Assembly: GCA_018058095.1 (NCBI GenBank) | Contig: JAGPCO010000069.1 | Coordinates: 1-40,582, forward strand | Direction of reading: 5' to 3' | DNA length: 40,582 bases | Source of the DNA: Kofleriaceae bacterium | GTDB lineage: Bacteria; Myxococcota_A; Polyangia; Haliangiales; Haliangiaceae | Part shown: piece after piece, positions 24,263 through 34,538 of the stretch | How the letters are laid out: each line of letters starts with the position of its first letter | Numbering within the stretch: position 1 is the stretch's first letter | Program-made: the position numbers and the translations under genes | The notes under the pieces: generated by a model | Database searches by the model: none | Seen by the model: only the letters and a program-made list of their open reading frames with translations | What the model was told of the DNA's origin: nothing

Positions 24263-25090
24263 ATGAGGCTCACCATCGCTCTTGTCATCCTGTGCGCGAC
24301 TACCACCGCCTACGCCGACGAGTACAGCAACCTGTCGCATTCGATCTCCGGCGCCTGGGGCGCCCTCGCCGACGGCAGCTACGCCCTGGTCGGTGATGGC
24401 AGGGTCGACCCGCCTCGGTGCGAGATCATCCTGGCTGAGCTCACGGAAGCCGGGGCGACCGACGCCACCACCTTCACGTTCCTGAGAACGTCGCGTGACC
24501 TCACCGCCGGCACCCACACGATCGGCGAGGCCCGGGCCGCCTGCGCTCAGATCTCCTACTGGTCGAAGGTGCGGGCCTTCCGCACCGAGGCGCTTCAGTC
24601 CAGTCAGTACGGCAACCTGGAGATGGCCAAGCGCTGCATCGACACCTACGCCGTCATCACCAAGGCCGGCGTGCCGGCGACCGAGGTGGTGGCGAACGAG
24701 ACGGTCAGCATCAATGGCAAGGTCCAGGAGTTCGGCGGCACGATCGAGGCGATCCGGGTCAAGCACTGCGACGGCGCATATCAGAAGTACGCCGACGAGC
24801 AGGCCCAGCGCGAAGCGCCCTACCGCAAGGTGCTCAAGGCCGACAAGCTCGAGGCCGCGCTGTCGGGCCGCTTCTGGATGTTGCCGGGTGGCGTCGAGGG
24901 CGCCAACGATCCGAAGAAGCTGGCGGCGGCCAAGGTGTGGTTCTACACGCTGACCCCGGCCGACGGCTCGAGCCGCTGCCTGGGCCAGGAGATCACGCTG
25001 CACCGCTGGCAGTTCGACGCCAAGCACAAGCTGCGCAAGACCACGCAGAAGACGTTCTGCGGCGACCCGCCGCGCTCGGCGTACCGGTGA
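24263..25090 (+). CDS. Secreted protein, first gene of the lipid operon
   Basis: 275-aa protein with a cleavable signal peptide (predicted cut after ATTTAYA, residue 18). The mature part is mostly helical and charged (KYADEQAQREAPYRKVLKAD), has seven cysteines and lacks a recognised catalytic motif. Its TGA overlaps the GTG of the acyl-CoA dehydrogenase gene, so it is translationally tied to a fatty acid/polyketide pathway, perhaps as a periplasmic partner or carrier for the product. That role is inferred from context; the family is not recognised. Confidence 0.7.
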   Translation: MRLTIALVILCATTTAYADEYSNLSHSISGAWGALADGSYALVGDGRVDPPRCEIILAELTEAGATDATTFTFLRTSRDLTAGTHTIGEARAACAQISYWSKVRAFRTEALQSSQYGNLEMAKRCIDTYAVITKAGVPATEVVANETVSINGKVQEFGGTIEAIRVKHCDGAYQKYADEQAQREAPYRKVLKADKLEAALSGRFWMLPGGVEGANDPKKLAAAKVWFYTLTPADGSSRCLGQEITLHRWQFDAKHKLRKTTQKTFCGDPPRSAYR

Positions 25091-26246
25091 GCACGAGCGA
25101 CGAACGATCGCCGGAGCGGTTCCGGGCTCAGGTACGGGTCTTCGTCGAGCGCGAGGTCGCCCCACACGCCGAGCGCTGGGCCCGCGAACGCTCGGTGCCG
25201 CGCGCGCTCCACACGGCGGCCGGCGCCGCCGGGCTGCTCGGCCTGAAGTACCCGACCACGCTGGGCGGGACGGCGCGGCCGTACGCCTTCACCGAGGTGA
25301 TGCTCGAGGAGTTCGGGCGATCGGGCCACATGGGCTGCCTGCTCAGCCTGGTGCTGCAGTCGGAGTTCGCGACGCCACACCTGGCGCTGTACGGCGGCGA
25401 GGTGCTGCAGCGGCGTTTCCTCGCCCCGGCCATCGCCGGCACCTGCGTCGTCGCCATCGCCATGACCGAGCCCGAGGGTGGCTCCGACCTGGCGCACCTG
25501 CGCACCACGGCCACCCCGGTCGACGGCGGGTATCGCGTGTCGGGGCGGAAGTGGATGATCGGCAACGGCTCGCTGGCCGACGTGTTCCTGGTGGTGTGCC
25601 GCGACGAGGCGCCGGCGCCGGCCGGCCTGCCGCGGGCGACGATGATCCTGGTCGAGGCCTCGACGCCGGGGCTGGTGGTGTCGCCGCCGATCGAGAAGAC
25701 CGGGCTGCTGGCGACGCCCAACTGCGAGGTCACGTTCGACGACTGCGTGGTGCCGGCCGGCCACGTGCTGGGGCGGCCCGGGCTGGCGCTGCCGCTCGGG
25801 ATGGTCGCCAACGCGTACGAGCGGGTCGCGCTGGCGCTGCTCGCGCTCGGGGCGATGCGGGCCGGCTGGGACAGCGCGGTACAGTTCCTCACCACCCGCG
25901 GGCTGCTCGACCGGTCGCCGTGGCGGCACCGCCTGACCGAGGACTGGATCACCATGCAGGGCGTCGAGCGGGTGGTGCGCGCCGCCGCCGCCAGCCTGGC
26001 CGAGGGCCGGCCCGACCAGGCCCTGGTGCTGACCGCCAAGATCGCCGCGACCGAGGCCTGCCACGAGGTGCTGGCGCGGGCGGCGCAGGCCCACGGCGCG
26101 CGCGGGTTCCTGCAGGGCGAGCTGGTCGGGCGGCTGCTGGCCGACGCCCGCGCGCTGACGGTGGGTGGCGGCGCGACCGAGGCGCTGATGGACGCGTTGT
26201 CGCGGGTGGTGCTGGCGCCTCGAACGCGGCTGCAGGAGAGACCCCG

Positions 26247-26250
<4 letters not shown>
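25087..26250 (+). CDS. Acyl-CoA dehydrogenase family protein
   Basis: 387-aa flavoprotein: N-terminal helical domain, a beta-barrel FAD segment with AIAMTEPEGGSDLAHLRTTA and SGRKWMIGNGSLADV, then the C-terminal helical domain. Catalytic Glu is absent from the medium-chain position near the C-terminus (GGGATE aligns with YEGTSQ of MCAD), while Glu245 in NAYERVALALLALG aligns with the base of isovaleryl-CoA dehydrogenase-type enzymes, so it is probably active by that residue. The usual product is an alpha,beta-unsaturated acyl thioester; here the substrate may be an acyl-ACP from the coupled ligase and ACP genes. The GTG start overlaps the preceding stop codon, and its own stop codon overlaps the next ATG. 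Confidence 0.88.
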
Positions 26251-27904
<1,654 letters not shown>

Positions 27905-27926
<22 letters not shown>

Positions 27927-28153
27927 TCCGCGAGCGACTGCTGCAGGAGGTGGCGCAGGCGGCCGCGGTGCCGGTCGCGCAGGTCGACAGCCGCGAGCCG
28001 TTCGCCAGCTACGGCCTGTCCTCGCTCGAGGCGGTGTACCTGGTCGGCCAGCTCGAGGACTGGCTCGGGATGGTGCTGCCGGCCACGCTGCTGTGGGACC
28101 ACCCGACCATCGACGCCCTGGCCAGCCACCTCGCGGCCGAGGTCGCGCGGTGA
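27905..28153 (+). CDS. Stand-alone acyl carrier protein
   Basis: 82-aa protein with the ACP fold. The phosphopantetheine serine is Ser40 in SYGLSSLEAVYL, where Ser replaces the more usual Asp of the GxDSL motif just before it, and helix 3 follows (ATLLWDHPTIDALASHLA). GGGAG lies 5 nt before the ATG. It overlaps the ligase gene by 22 nt, and its stop codon overlaps the megasynthase GTG. It would receive the fatty acyl group from the ligase, be the likely substrate of the dehydrogenase, and hand the chain to the ketosynthase. Confidence 0.9.
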
Positions 28154-31100
28154 CCGAGCCGATCGCGATCGTCGGCATGGCGTGCCGGTTTCCGGGCGCG
28201 GCCAGCCCCGACGACTACTGGCGCCTGCTCGCGGCCGGGACCGAGCTGGTGCGCGACCCGCCGCCAGCGCGGCCCGAGCTCGAGCCGCCGCCGTGGTTGC
28301 TCGAGCAGGCCCCGGCGTGCCGACGCGGCGGCTTCCTGGCCGAGGTCGAGCGGTTCGAGCCGGCGTTCTTTCGGATTGCCCGGCGCGAGGCCGAACGCAT
28401 GGATCCGCAGCAGCGCCTGCTGCTGGAGACGGCGTGGGAGGCGCTCGAGGACGCCGGCCAGCCGGTCGCCGGGCTGGCCGGCTCGACCACCGGGGTGTTC
28501 GTCGGCCTGATGAACGCCGACTTCGCGCGCACCCACACACGCGACCTGACCCAGCTCGACGCCCAGCTCGGCCCGGGTGGCTCGCTCGGCATCGCCCCCA
28601 ACCGGATCTCCTTCGCGCTCGATCTGCGCGGGCCGAGCCTGGCGGTCGACACCCTGTGCTCGTCGTCGCTGGTGGCGGTGCACCTGGCCTGCCAGAGCCT
28701 GCTCACCGACGAGTCGGCGCCGGTGGCGATCGCCGGTGGCGTCAACGTCATCCTCGACCGGGCGATGGACGTGTTCTACGCCCGGGCCGGGCTGCTGTCG
28801 CGCGAGGGCCGGTGCCGGGCCTTCGACGCCGGCGCCGGTGGGATCGTGCGCGGCGAGGGCGTCGGCCTGGTCGTGCTCAAGCGCCTGTCACGCGCCCTGG
28901 CCGACGGCGACCGCATCCGCGCGGTGGTCCACGCCTCGGCGGTGAACCAGGACGGCCGCTCCAACGGGCTCACGTCGCCCAGCCGCTGGTCGCAGGAGGC
29001 CGTGCTGCGCGCCGCCTACCAGCGCGCCGGCCTGGCGCCGGAGCGGGTGGCCTACGTCGAGGCGCACGGCACCGGCACGCTGATCGGCGACCCGATCGAG
29101 GCGGCGGCGCTGGGTGCGGTGCTCGGGGCCGGGCGCGGCGATGGCGAGCTGCTCACCATCGGCTCGGTCAAGACCAACCTCGGCCACCTCGAGTCGGCTG
29201 CCGGCATCGCCAGCCTGATCAAGACCGTGCTCTCGCTCGAGCACCGGACGCTGGCGCCGAGCCTGCACTTCGAGCGCGCCAACCCACACGTGCGCTTCGA
29301 TGAGCAACGGCTGCGGGTGCCGACCCAGGCCCAGCCGTGGCCAGGCCAGCTGGTGGCCGGGGTGAGCTCGTTCGGGATGGGCGGCACCAACGCCCACGTC
29401 GTGCTCGGGGTGGTCGACGCCGTCGGCGCGCGCGACACCACCTCGGCCCGCCGGGCGTCGGCGCTGGACGGCGCCGGTCCGGCCGCGCTCATCCCGGTGT
29501 CGGCGCGGAGCGCGGCGGCGCTCGAGATCCTCGTCGCCCGCACGCAGGCGCAGCTCGCGACCCACAGCCCCGCCGACGTCGCGCACTCCGCCGGCGTGCG
29601 GCGCGACCACCACGACCACCGGAGCGCCATCGTGGCCGGCACCCACTCCTCCCCGATCGCCGCCCACGTCGCACCCCGCCGGCCTCCACGCCTCGTCCTG
29701 GTCTTCCCCGACCGGCAGCCGCTCGACGCCGGGTTCGCGGCAGCGCTGGCGGAAGAGGATCCGCCGTTCGCCGCCGAACTCGAGCGCCGGCGCCGCGCCG
29801 GCGAGCCCGAGCTGGCCGCACGCCAGGGTGCGCTCACCGCCGTGCTGCGGGCGGTCGGCCTCGAGCCCGCACACGTCCTGCAGGGCACCACCCAGGCGGC
29901 GACCAGCCTCGGCGACGACGGCACCGTGTTCGTCGAGCTGAGCCAGCAGGCGGCCATGGCCGACGAGCTGCGCGCGGTCCTGGCCCGGGCCGGCGCGCCA
30001 GGCACGGTCGTGTCGCTGGCCGCACCCGGGCTCGGTCCGCGCGCGTCGCTCCTGCGGGTGATCGGCTCGCTGTACTGCCTCGGCTTCGCCATCGAGTGGC
30101 GCTTGCTCGACGCGCCGGGCGCGCGCTTCGTTCGCCTCGGGACGTATCCATGGCAGCGCGAGGCGTGTGTCGCGCCGGCGCCGCTGGCGCCGCCCGCGGT
30201 GGTCGCGTCGGCCATGCCGCCCGTGTCGCGTGCCGACGAGGTGCTGGTCGCGTCGTGGGAGCCGGCCGGCGTGGCGCCGCGCCAGCGCGTGCCCGGTGAC
30301 TGGGTCGTGCTCGGTCCGGCGGCGCTGGCTGGCGCGCTGGCCAGGGCGCTCGCCGGCTCCGGGTTGCGGGTCCGGCCGGGTGACGCGGGCGACGCCGGCG
30401 CGAACCTCGTCGTCCTGGCTGGGACGGACCTGGCGTCGACGCTGGCGCTGGTCCAGGCGGTGGCGGCGCGCGCCGACGTCAGCTGCCGGCTGTGGTTGGT
30501 CACTCGCGGCGCAGCCTGGGTCGGCGCAGAGCCGGGCGTGATCGCCGCGGCGGCGGCGGCGCCGGCATGGGGCCTGGGCCGCGTGGTCATGAACGAGTGC
30601 CCGCGCCTGCGCTGCACGCTGGTGGACCTGTCGGCGGGTGGCGCCAGCGACGACCTCCGCGCCGACGAGGTCGAGCTGCTCGCGCGCGAGCTGGTGGCCG
30701 GGGATGACGAGCGCGAGGTCGCGATCCGTGGGCGGACCAGGTACGTCGCGCGCCTGCGCCGGCGCCAGCTCGGGCCGGCCTCCGCGCTCGTGCTGCGGCC
30801 CGAGGCGGCGTACCTCGTCACCGGCGGCCTCGGCGGCCTCGGCCTGGCCGCGGCTGGCCGCCTGGCCGCGCGCGGCGCCGGCGCGCTGGTCCTCCTGAGC
30901 CGGCGTGGCGTCGTCACCGCCGAGGCCCGCCGCGGCATCGCCGCGCTGACCGAGGCCGGGGCGAAGGTCGTGGTCGAGCGCGCGGACGTCGCCGATCGCC
31001 GCGCCCTGGCCGGCGTGCTCGAGCGACACGCCGTGCGCGGCGTGATCCACGCGGCGGGCGTCATGTCGCCGGGAGCCATCCCGTCGATCAGCGGCGCGGA

Positions 31101-33045
31101 CCTGCCCGCGGCGCTGGCGGCCAAGGTCGACGGCGCGCGCCACCTGCACGAGCTGACCGCCGGCCGGCCGCTCGACTTCTTCATCTTGTACTCGTCGATC
31201 GCCACGATGCTCGGGATGCCGGGCCAGGGGGCCTACGCCGCAGCCAACGCCTACCTCGACGCCCTGGCAGCGCATCGACGCGCGGCCGGGTTACCCGCGG
31301 TCAGCGTCGCGTGGACGGTGATCGAGGGGGCTGGAATGGCGGCCCGGGCCGGGGACCAGGCGCTCGGCCAGCTGCGCGACCGCGGCCTCACCACGCTCAG
31401 CGTCGAGGGCGCGACCGACGTGCTCGAGCGCCTGCTCGGCCCCGACGTGCCGGCCCAGGTCGGGGTGGTCGGACTGGAGCTGGCGCGCTGGACCCGGTTC
31501 TACGGCCTGACCGGGACGTCGGGGCGCCTGCGACCGCTCGCGGCCGACCCGGCGGCGGCCGGCCCGGTGGCGAACGCGCCCGCCGGTGCGGCGGCCGCGC
31601 TTGCGGTCTCGTCGCCGGGGGCCGACGCCTCGCCGCGGTCGGAGGCGGCGATCGAGGTGCTGCTGATCCGGGCCGTCGGCGCCGTGCTGCACGATGTGGC
31701 GCCGGACCCGACGCGGCCGCTGCGGGACCTCGGCATGGATTCGCTCACCGCGGTCGAGCTGCAGGAGCTGGTCGCGGGCGAGCTCGGGGTCGAGCTGGCG
31801 AGCGAGCGGCTGGGCGGCACGATCACCATCCGCGAGCTGGCGCGTGAGCTCGCGGCCGAGCTGCGCGGCGAGGCGCGGGCCCCGGCCGCGCCGGCCGCGC
31901 TGCGCGACGACGCGCGCCTCGACCCCGCGATCACCTTCACCACGCGCGCGCCAGGCCCGCCGCGCTCCGTCCTCCTGACCGGGGCGACCGGCTTCCTCGG
32001 CGCGTTCGTCCTGGCCGAGCTGCTCGCGCGCAGCCAGGCCGAGGTCGTGTGCCTGGTCCGGGCCGGGAGCGAACGCGACGCCATGCGGCGGCTCGAGGCC
32101 ACGCTGGCGCGGTACGACCTGCCCGCGCTCGACCTCGGGGCCCGGGTGACCTGCGTCCCTGGGGACCTGGAGCGGCCACGCCTGGGTGTCGACGACTACG
32201 AGGGCCTGGTCGGATCGATCGACACCATCGTCCACAGCGGGGCCTCGGTGAACTTCATCGCCTCGTACCAGGAGCTGCGCGCGGCCAACGTCGATGGGAC
32301 CCGCGAGGTGCTGCGCCTGGCCGCGGCCGCGCGCGCCCGCCTGCACTACGTCTCCACCATCGGCGTGTTCCCGGGTGGCACCGGCGCGGTCGCCGCCGGC
32401 GCCGTGCTCGAACGCGACCGCGCGAGTGATCCAGACCGGCTCCCGCTCGGCTACATGCGGGCCAAGTGGGTGGCGGAGGCGCTGGTGGAGCAGGCGCGCG
32501 CGCGCGGGCTCGACGTGTCGATCTACCGCCCCGGCACGATCGCCGGCCACGCTCGCTCGGGCGCCTTCAACCCGGACGACTTCGTGTGCGCGCTGATCAA
32601 GGGCTGCGTGCAGCTCGGGCTGGCGCCGCAGGTCGACGCTCCGGTCAACCTGGTGCCGGTCGACTACGTCAGCCGGGCGCTGGTGCACCTGGCGCTCGGC
32701 GGCGTCGCCGGGACCTACCACCTGGTGGGTCGTCGCGCCGTCGGGTGGGGCGAGCTGGTCGCGTGGATCCGGGCGCTGGGGTACCCGCTGGCAGAGCTCC
32801 CCTACGCCGAGTGGCGCGGGATCTTGCGCGGCCGCGCGGTGGCGACCGGCAACGCGCTGGCGCCGCTGCTGCCGCTGTTCGTCGAGCACGACGACACCGA
32901 GTGGCTGCGCCTGCCGAGCTACGACGACACCCAGGCCCGAGCCGCGCTGCGCGGGGCCGGGGTCGAGTGCCCGCCGGTCGACGCCGCGCTGGTGCGGCGC
33001 TACGTCGAGCGCTTCGTCGTCAGCGGGTACCTGCCGCGGCCATGA
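28150..33045 (+). CDS. Type I polyketide synthase: KS, degenerate AT, KR, ACP, thioester reductase
   Basis: 1631-aa megasynthase. KS (1 to about 425) is complete: Cys170 (DTLCSSS), His306 (EAHGTGT), His346 (KTNLGHLES). The next region (about 515-671) starts with LVLVFPDRQ and ends with TYPWQREA, the ends of an acyltransferase domain and its linker, but is about 150 residues long instead of roughly 340, and the GHSxGE serine motif is absent. KR: NADPH motif TGGLGGLG at 891-898, Ser1015/1016 and Tyr1029. There is no dehydratase or enoylreductase. ACP: Ser1198 (GMDSL). Terminal thioester reductase: TGATGFLG at 1277-1284, Tyr1435-x3-Lys1439, which would release the chain as aldehyde or alcohol. 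The malonyl unit must be loaded by an acyltransferase in trans. The GTG start overlaps the ACP gene's stop codon. Confidence 0.95.
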   Translation: MTEPIAIVGMACRFPGAASPDDYWRLLAAGTELVRDPPPARPELEPPPWLLEQAPACRRGGFLAEVERFEPAFFRIARREAERMDPQQRLLLETAWEALEDAGQPVAGLAGSTTGVFVGLMNADFARTHTRDLTQLDAQLGPGGSLGIAPNRISFALDLRGPSLAVDTLCSSSLVAVHLACQSLLTDESAPVAIAGGVNVILDRAMDVFYARAGLLSREGRCRAFDAGAGGIVRGEGVGLVVLKRLSRALADGDRIRAVVHASAVNQDGRSNGLTSPSRWSQEAVLRAAYQRAGLAPERVAYVEAHGTGTLIGDPIEAAALGAVLGAGRGDGELLTIGSVKTNLGHLESAAGIASLIKTVLSLEHRTLAPSLHFERANPHVRFDEQRLRVPTQAQPWPGQLVAGVSSFGMGGTNAHVVLGVVDAVGARDTTSARRASALDGAGPAALIPVSARSAAALEILVARTQAQLATHSPADVAHSAGVRRDHHDHRSAIVAGTHSSPIAAHVAPRRPPRLVLVFPDRQPLDAGFAAALAEEDPPFAAELERRRRAGEPELAARQGALTAVLRAVGLEPAHVLQGTTQAATSLGDDGTVFVELSQQAAMADELRAVLARAGAPGTVVSLAAPGLGPRASLLRVIGSLYCLGFAIEWRLLDAPGARFVRLGTYPWQREACVAPAPLAPPAVVASAMPPVSRADEVLVASWEPAGVAPRQRVPGDWVVLGPAALAGALARALAGSGLRVRPGDAGDAGANLVVLAGTDLASTLALVQAVAARADVSCRLWLVTRGAAWVGAEPGVIAAAAAAPAWGLGRVVMNECPRLRCTLVDLSAGGASDDLRADEVELLARELVAGDDEREVAIRGRTRYVARLRRRQLGPASALVLRPEAAYLVTGGLGGLGLAAAGRLAARGAGALVLLSRRGVVTAEARRGIAALTEAGAKVVVERADVADRRALAGVLERHAVRGVIHAAGVMSPGAIPSISGADLPAALAAKVDGARHLHELTAGRPLDFFILYSSIATMLGMPGQGAYAAANAYLDALAAHRRAAGLPAVSVAWTVIEGAGMAARAGDQALGQLRDRGLTTLSVEGATDVLERLLGPDVPAQVGVVGLELARWTRFYGLTGTSGRLRPLAADPAAAGPVANAPAGAAAALAVSSPGADASPRSEAAIEVLLIRAVGAVLHDVAPDPTRPLRDLGMDSLTAVELQELVAGELGVELASERLGGTITIRELARELAAELRGEARAPAAPAALRDDARLDPAITFTTRAPGPPRSVLLTGATGFLGAFVLAELLARSQAEVVCLVRAGSERDAMRRLEATLARYDLPALDLGARVTCVPGDLERPRLGVDDYEGLVGSIDTIVHSGASVNFIASYQELRAANVDGTREVLRLAAAARARLHYVSTIGVFPGGTGAVAAGAVLERDRASDPDRLPLGYMRAKWVAEALVEQARARGLDVSIYRPGTIAGHARSGAFNPDDFVCALIKGCVQLGLAPQVDAPVNLVPVDYVSRALVHLALGGVAGTYHLVGRRAVGWGELVAWIRALGYPLAELPYAEWRGILRGRAVATGNALAPLLPLFVEHDDTEWLRLPSYDDTQARAALRGAGVECPPVDAALVRRYVERFVVSGYLPRP

Positions 33046-34493
33046 AGGCGATCGTCATCGGCGCCGGCGGGGCAGGGCTGGCCGCGCTGGCGGCGCTGCG
33101 GCAGGCCGGCGCCGAGGTCGTCGCCTTCGAGCGTTCGGGTGTGCTGGGCGGAGTGTGGGCGGCGACGCAGTACCCGGCGCTGACCATCCACTCGCAGTCG
33201 TTCAACTACCGCTTCCACGACTTCCCACCGGTCGCCAGCGCCGGTCCGAGCGCGACCCGCGACGAGGTCCTGACCTACCTCGCCGCGTTTGCCCGGGCCA
33301 AGGGGGTGGCCGAGCACATCACCTACCACCAGCGGGTCGACCGCATCGTGTACCGACCCGGGCGGGCGCCGCGCTGCCTGGTGGCGGTGACCGACCTGCG
33401 CAGCGGTGAGTCGCACACGCACGCGTGCGACGTGGTGGTGTGCGCCACCGGCTTCTCCAACGCCGGCCGCCCGCACGTCCCGGCGCTGCCAGGCCGCGAC
33501 GCGTCGCACGTCCGAGTCCTCCACTCGAGCGAGGTGACCGCGGAGGTGCTCGACGACGTGCGGGCCCGGCGTCGCCGCGTCGCCGTGCTCGGCGCCGGCA
33601 AGTCGTCGCACGAGCTGCTCTCGCTGTTGCGCGGGGCCGACCCGACCTGGATCTACAGCAAGAGCCTGTGGGCGCTGTCGTACGAGGTGCTGTACCCGGC
33701 GTCGGGGCTGCCGTGGAACGTGCTGTGGTACCTGTACTACCAGCGGCTGACCCGGCTGCGCCGCCGCCTCGGCTTTGGCCGGGTCATGAAGGCGCTGCAG
33801 GCGCCGCTGCGCTGGTCGGGCCTGTTCGTCAACCCGCTCGAGCCGCGCTCGGACCTGTGCGTCAACCGGGCGGCGATCATGAAGCGCGACCAGCTGGCCT
33901 ACCTGCGCACCGTGCGCAGCGTGAAGGCCGAGGTGACCGGCCTGGGGCCACACACCGTCGAGGTTGCCGGCGGCCCGGCCATCGAGGCCGACCTGCTCAT
34001 CTGCGCGACCGGGTACGACCGCAGCGCCTGGCTGCCCGAGGTGGTCATCGAGGCCGCCGACGGCAGCGTGACCCGGCACGACCTGGCCGCGCAGCACGGC
34101 TTCTACAACCAGATGATCGATCCTGCGGCGCCCGCGGTGTCGGTGCTGGCGGCCAGCGTGTTGTACCCGCAGCAGCTGGTCGGTTACTCGCTCGGCGCGC
34201 AGTGGCTGGCGCGGTTCCACACCGGCCGCCTGGCCCGGCACCCGACCGCGGCCGAGATGCGGCGGTCGATGGCGGCCGACGCCGCCCGTTTCTCGCCGTG
34301 GGTGTCGGGCGCCTACCTCAGCAACGGCCTGCCGTACGCGCACGAGCGCAACGAGGACGTGTTGCCGCGCCTGTTCACGCAGCTGGGCCTGCCGGCGGGC
34401 CTGGCCCGCCTGCTCGTCATCCGCGGCGCCGACCCGCAGAAGTTCGCCCGCCTGTGTGACGACGTCGCCGCCCGCCTGGCGGCGACCGCGTGA
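33042..34493 (+). CDS. Flavin-containing monooxygenase (class B type)
   Basis: 483-aa flavoprotein. FAD dinucleotide motif GAGGAG at 7-12, a ATGF motif with the following NAGRPHVPALPGRDASHV, which is a relaxed form of the FMO/Baeyer-Villiger fingerprint (FxGxxxH) with one additional residue, and NADPH motif GAGKSS at 184-189. A second CATGYD lies near residue 325. Such enzymes oxygenate a nucleophilic atom or a carbonyl. The ATG overlaps the stop codon of the megasynthase, so the substrate is probably the released lipid aldehyde or a derivative; whether it forms an ester, an acid or a hydroxylated product is not known. It is the last gene of the operon. Confidence 0.88.
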   Translation: MKAIVIGAGGAGLAALAALRQAGAEVVAFERSGVLGGVWAATQYPALTIHSQSFNYRFHDFPPVASAGPSATRDEVLTYLAAFARAKGVAEHITYHQRVDRIVYRPGRAPRCLVAVTDLRSGESHTHACDVVVCATGFSNAGRPHVPALPGRDASHVRVLHSSEVTAEVLDDVRARRRRVAVLGAGKSSHELLSLLRGADPTWIYSKSLWALSYEVLYPASGLPWNVLWYLYYQRLTRLRRRLGFGRVMKALQAPLRWSGLFVNPLEPRSDLCVNRAAIMKRDQLAYLRTVRSVKAEVTGLGPHTVEVAGGPAIEADLLICATGYDRSAWLPEVVIEAADGSVTRHDLAAQHGFYNQMIDPAAPAVSVLAASVLYPQQLVGYSLGAQWLARFHTGRLARHPTAAEMRRSMAADAARFSPWVSGAYLSNGLPYAHERNEDVLPRLFTQLGLPAGLARLLVIRGADPQKFARLCDDVAARLAATA

Positions 34494-34538
34494 TCCCACT
34501 GCCTACGCGCGATCGCGCACAGCTCCAGGCCTGTCGGG

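Noticed and set aside
28888-31275. A 795-codon antisense frame inside the megasynthase gene
   Set aside because: Composition is typical of a GC-rich shadow, and it overlaps the KS, AT-remnant and KR regions, whose catalytic motifs are intact on the plus strand.
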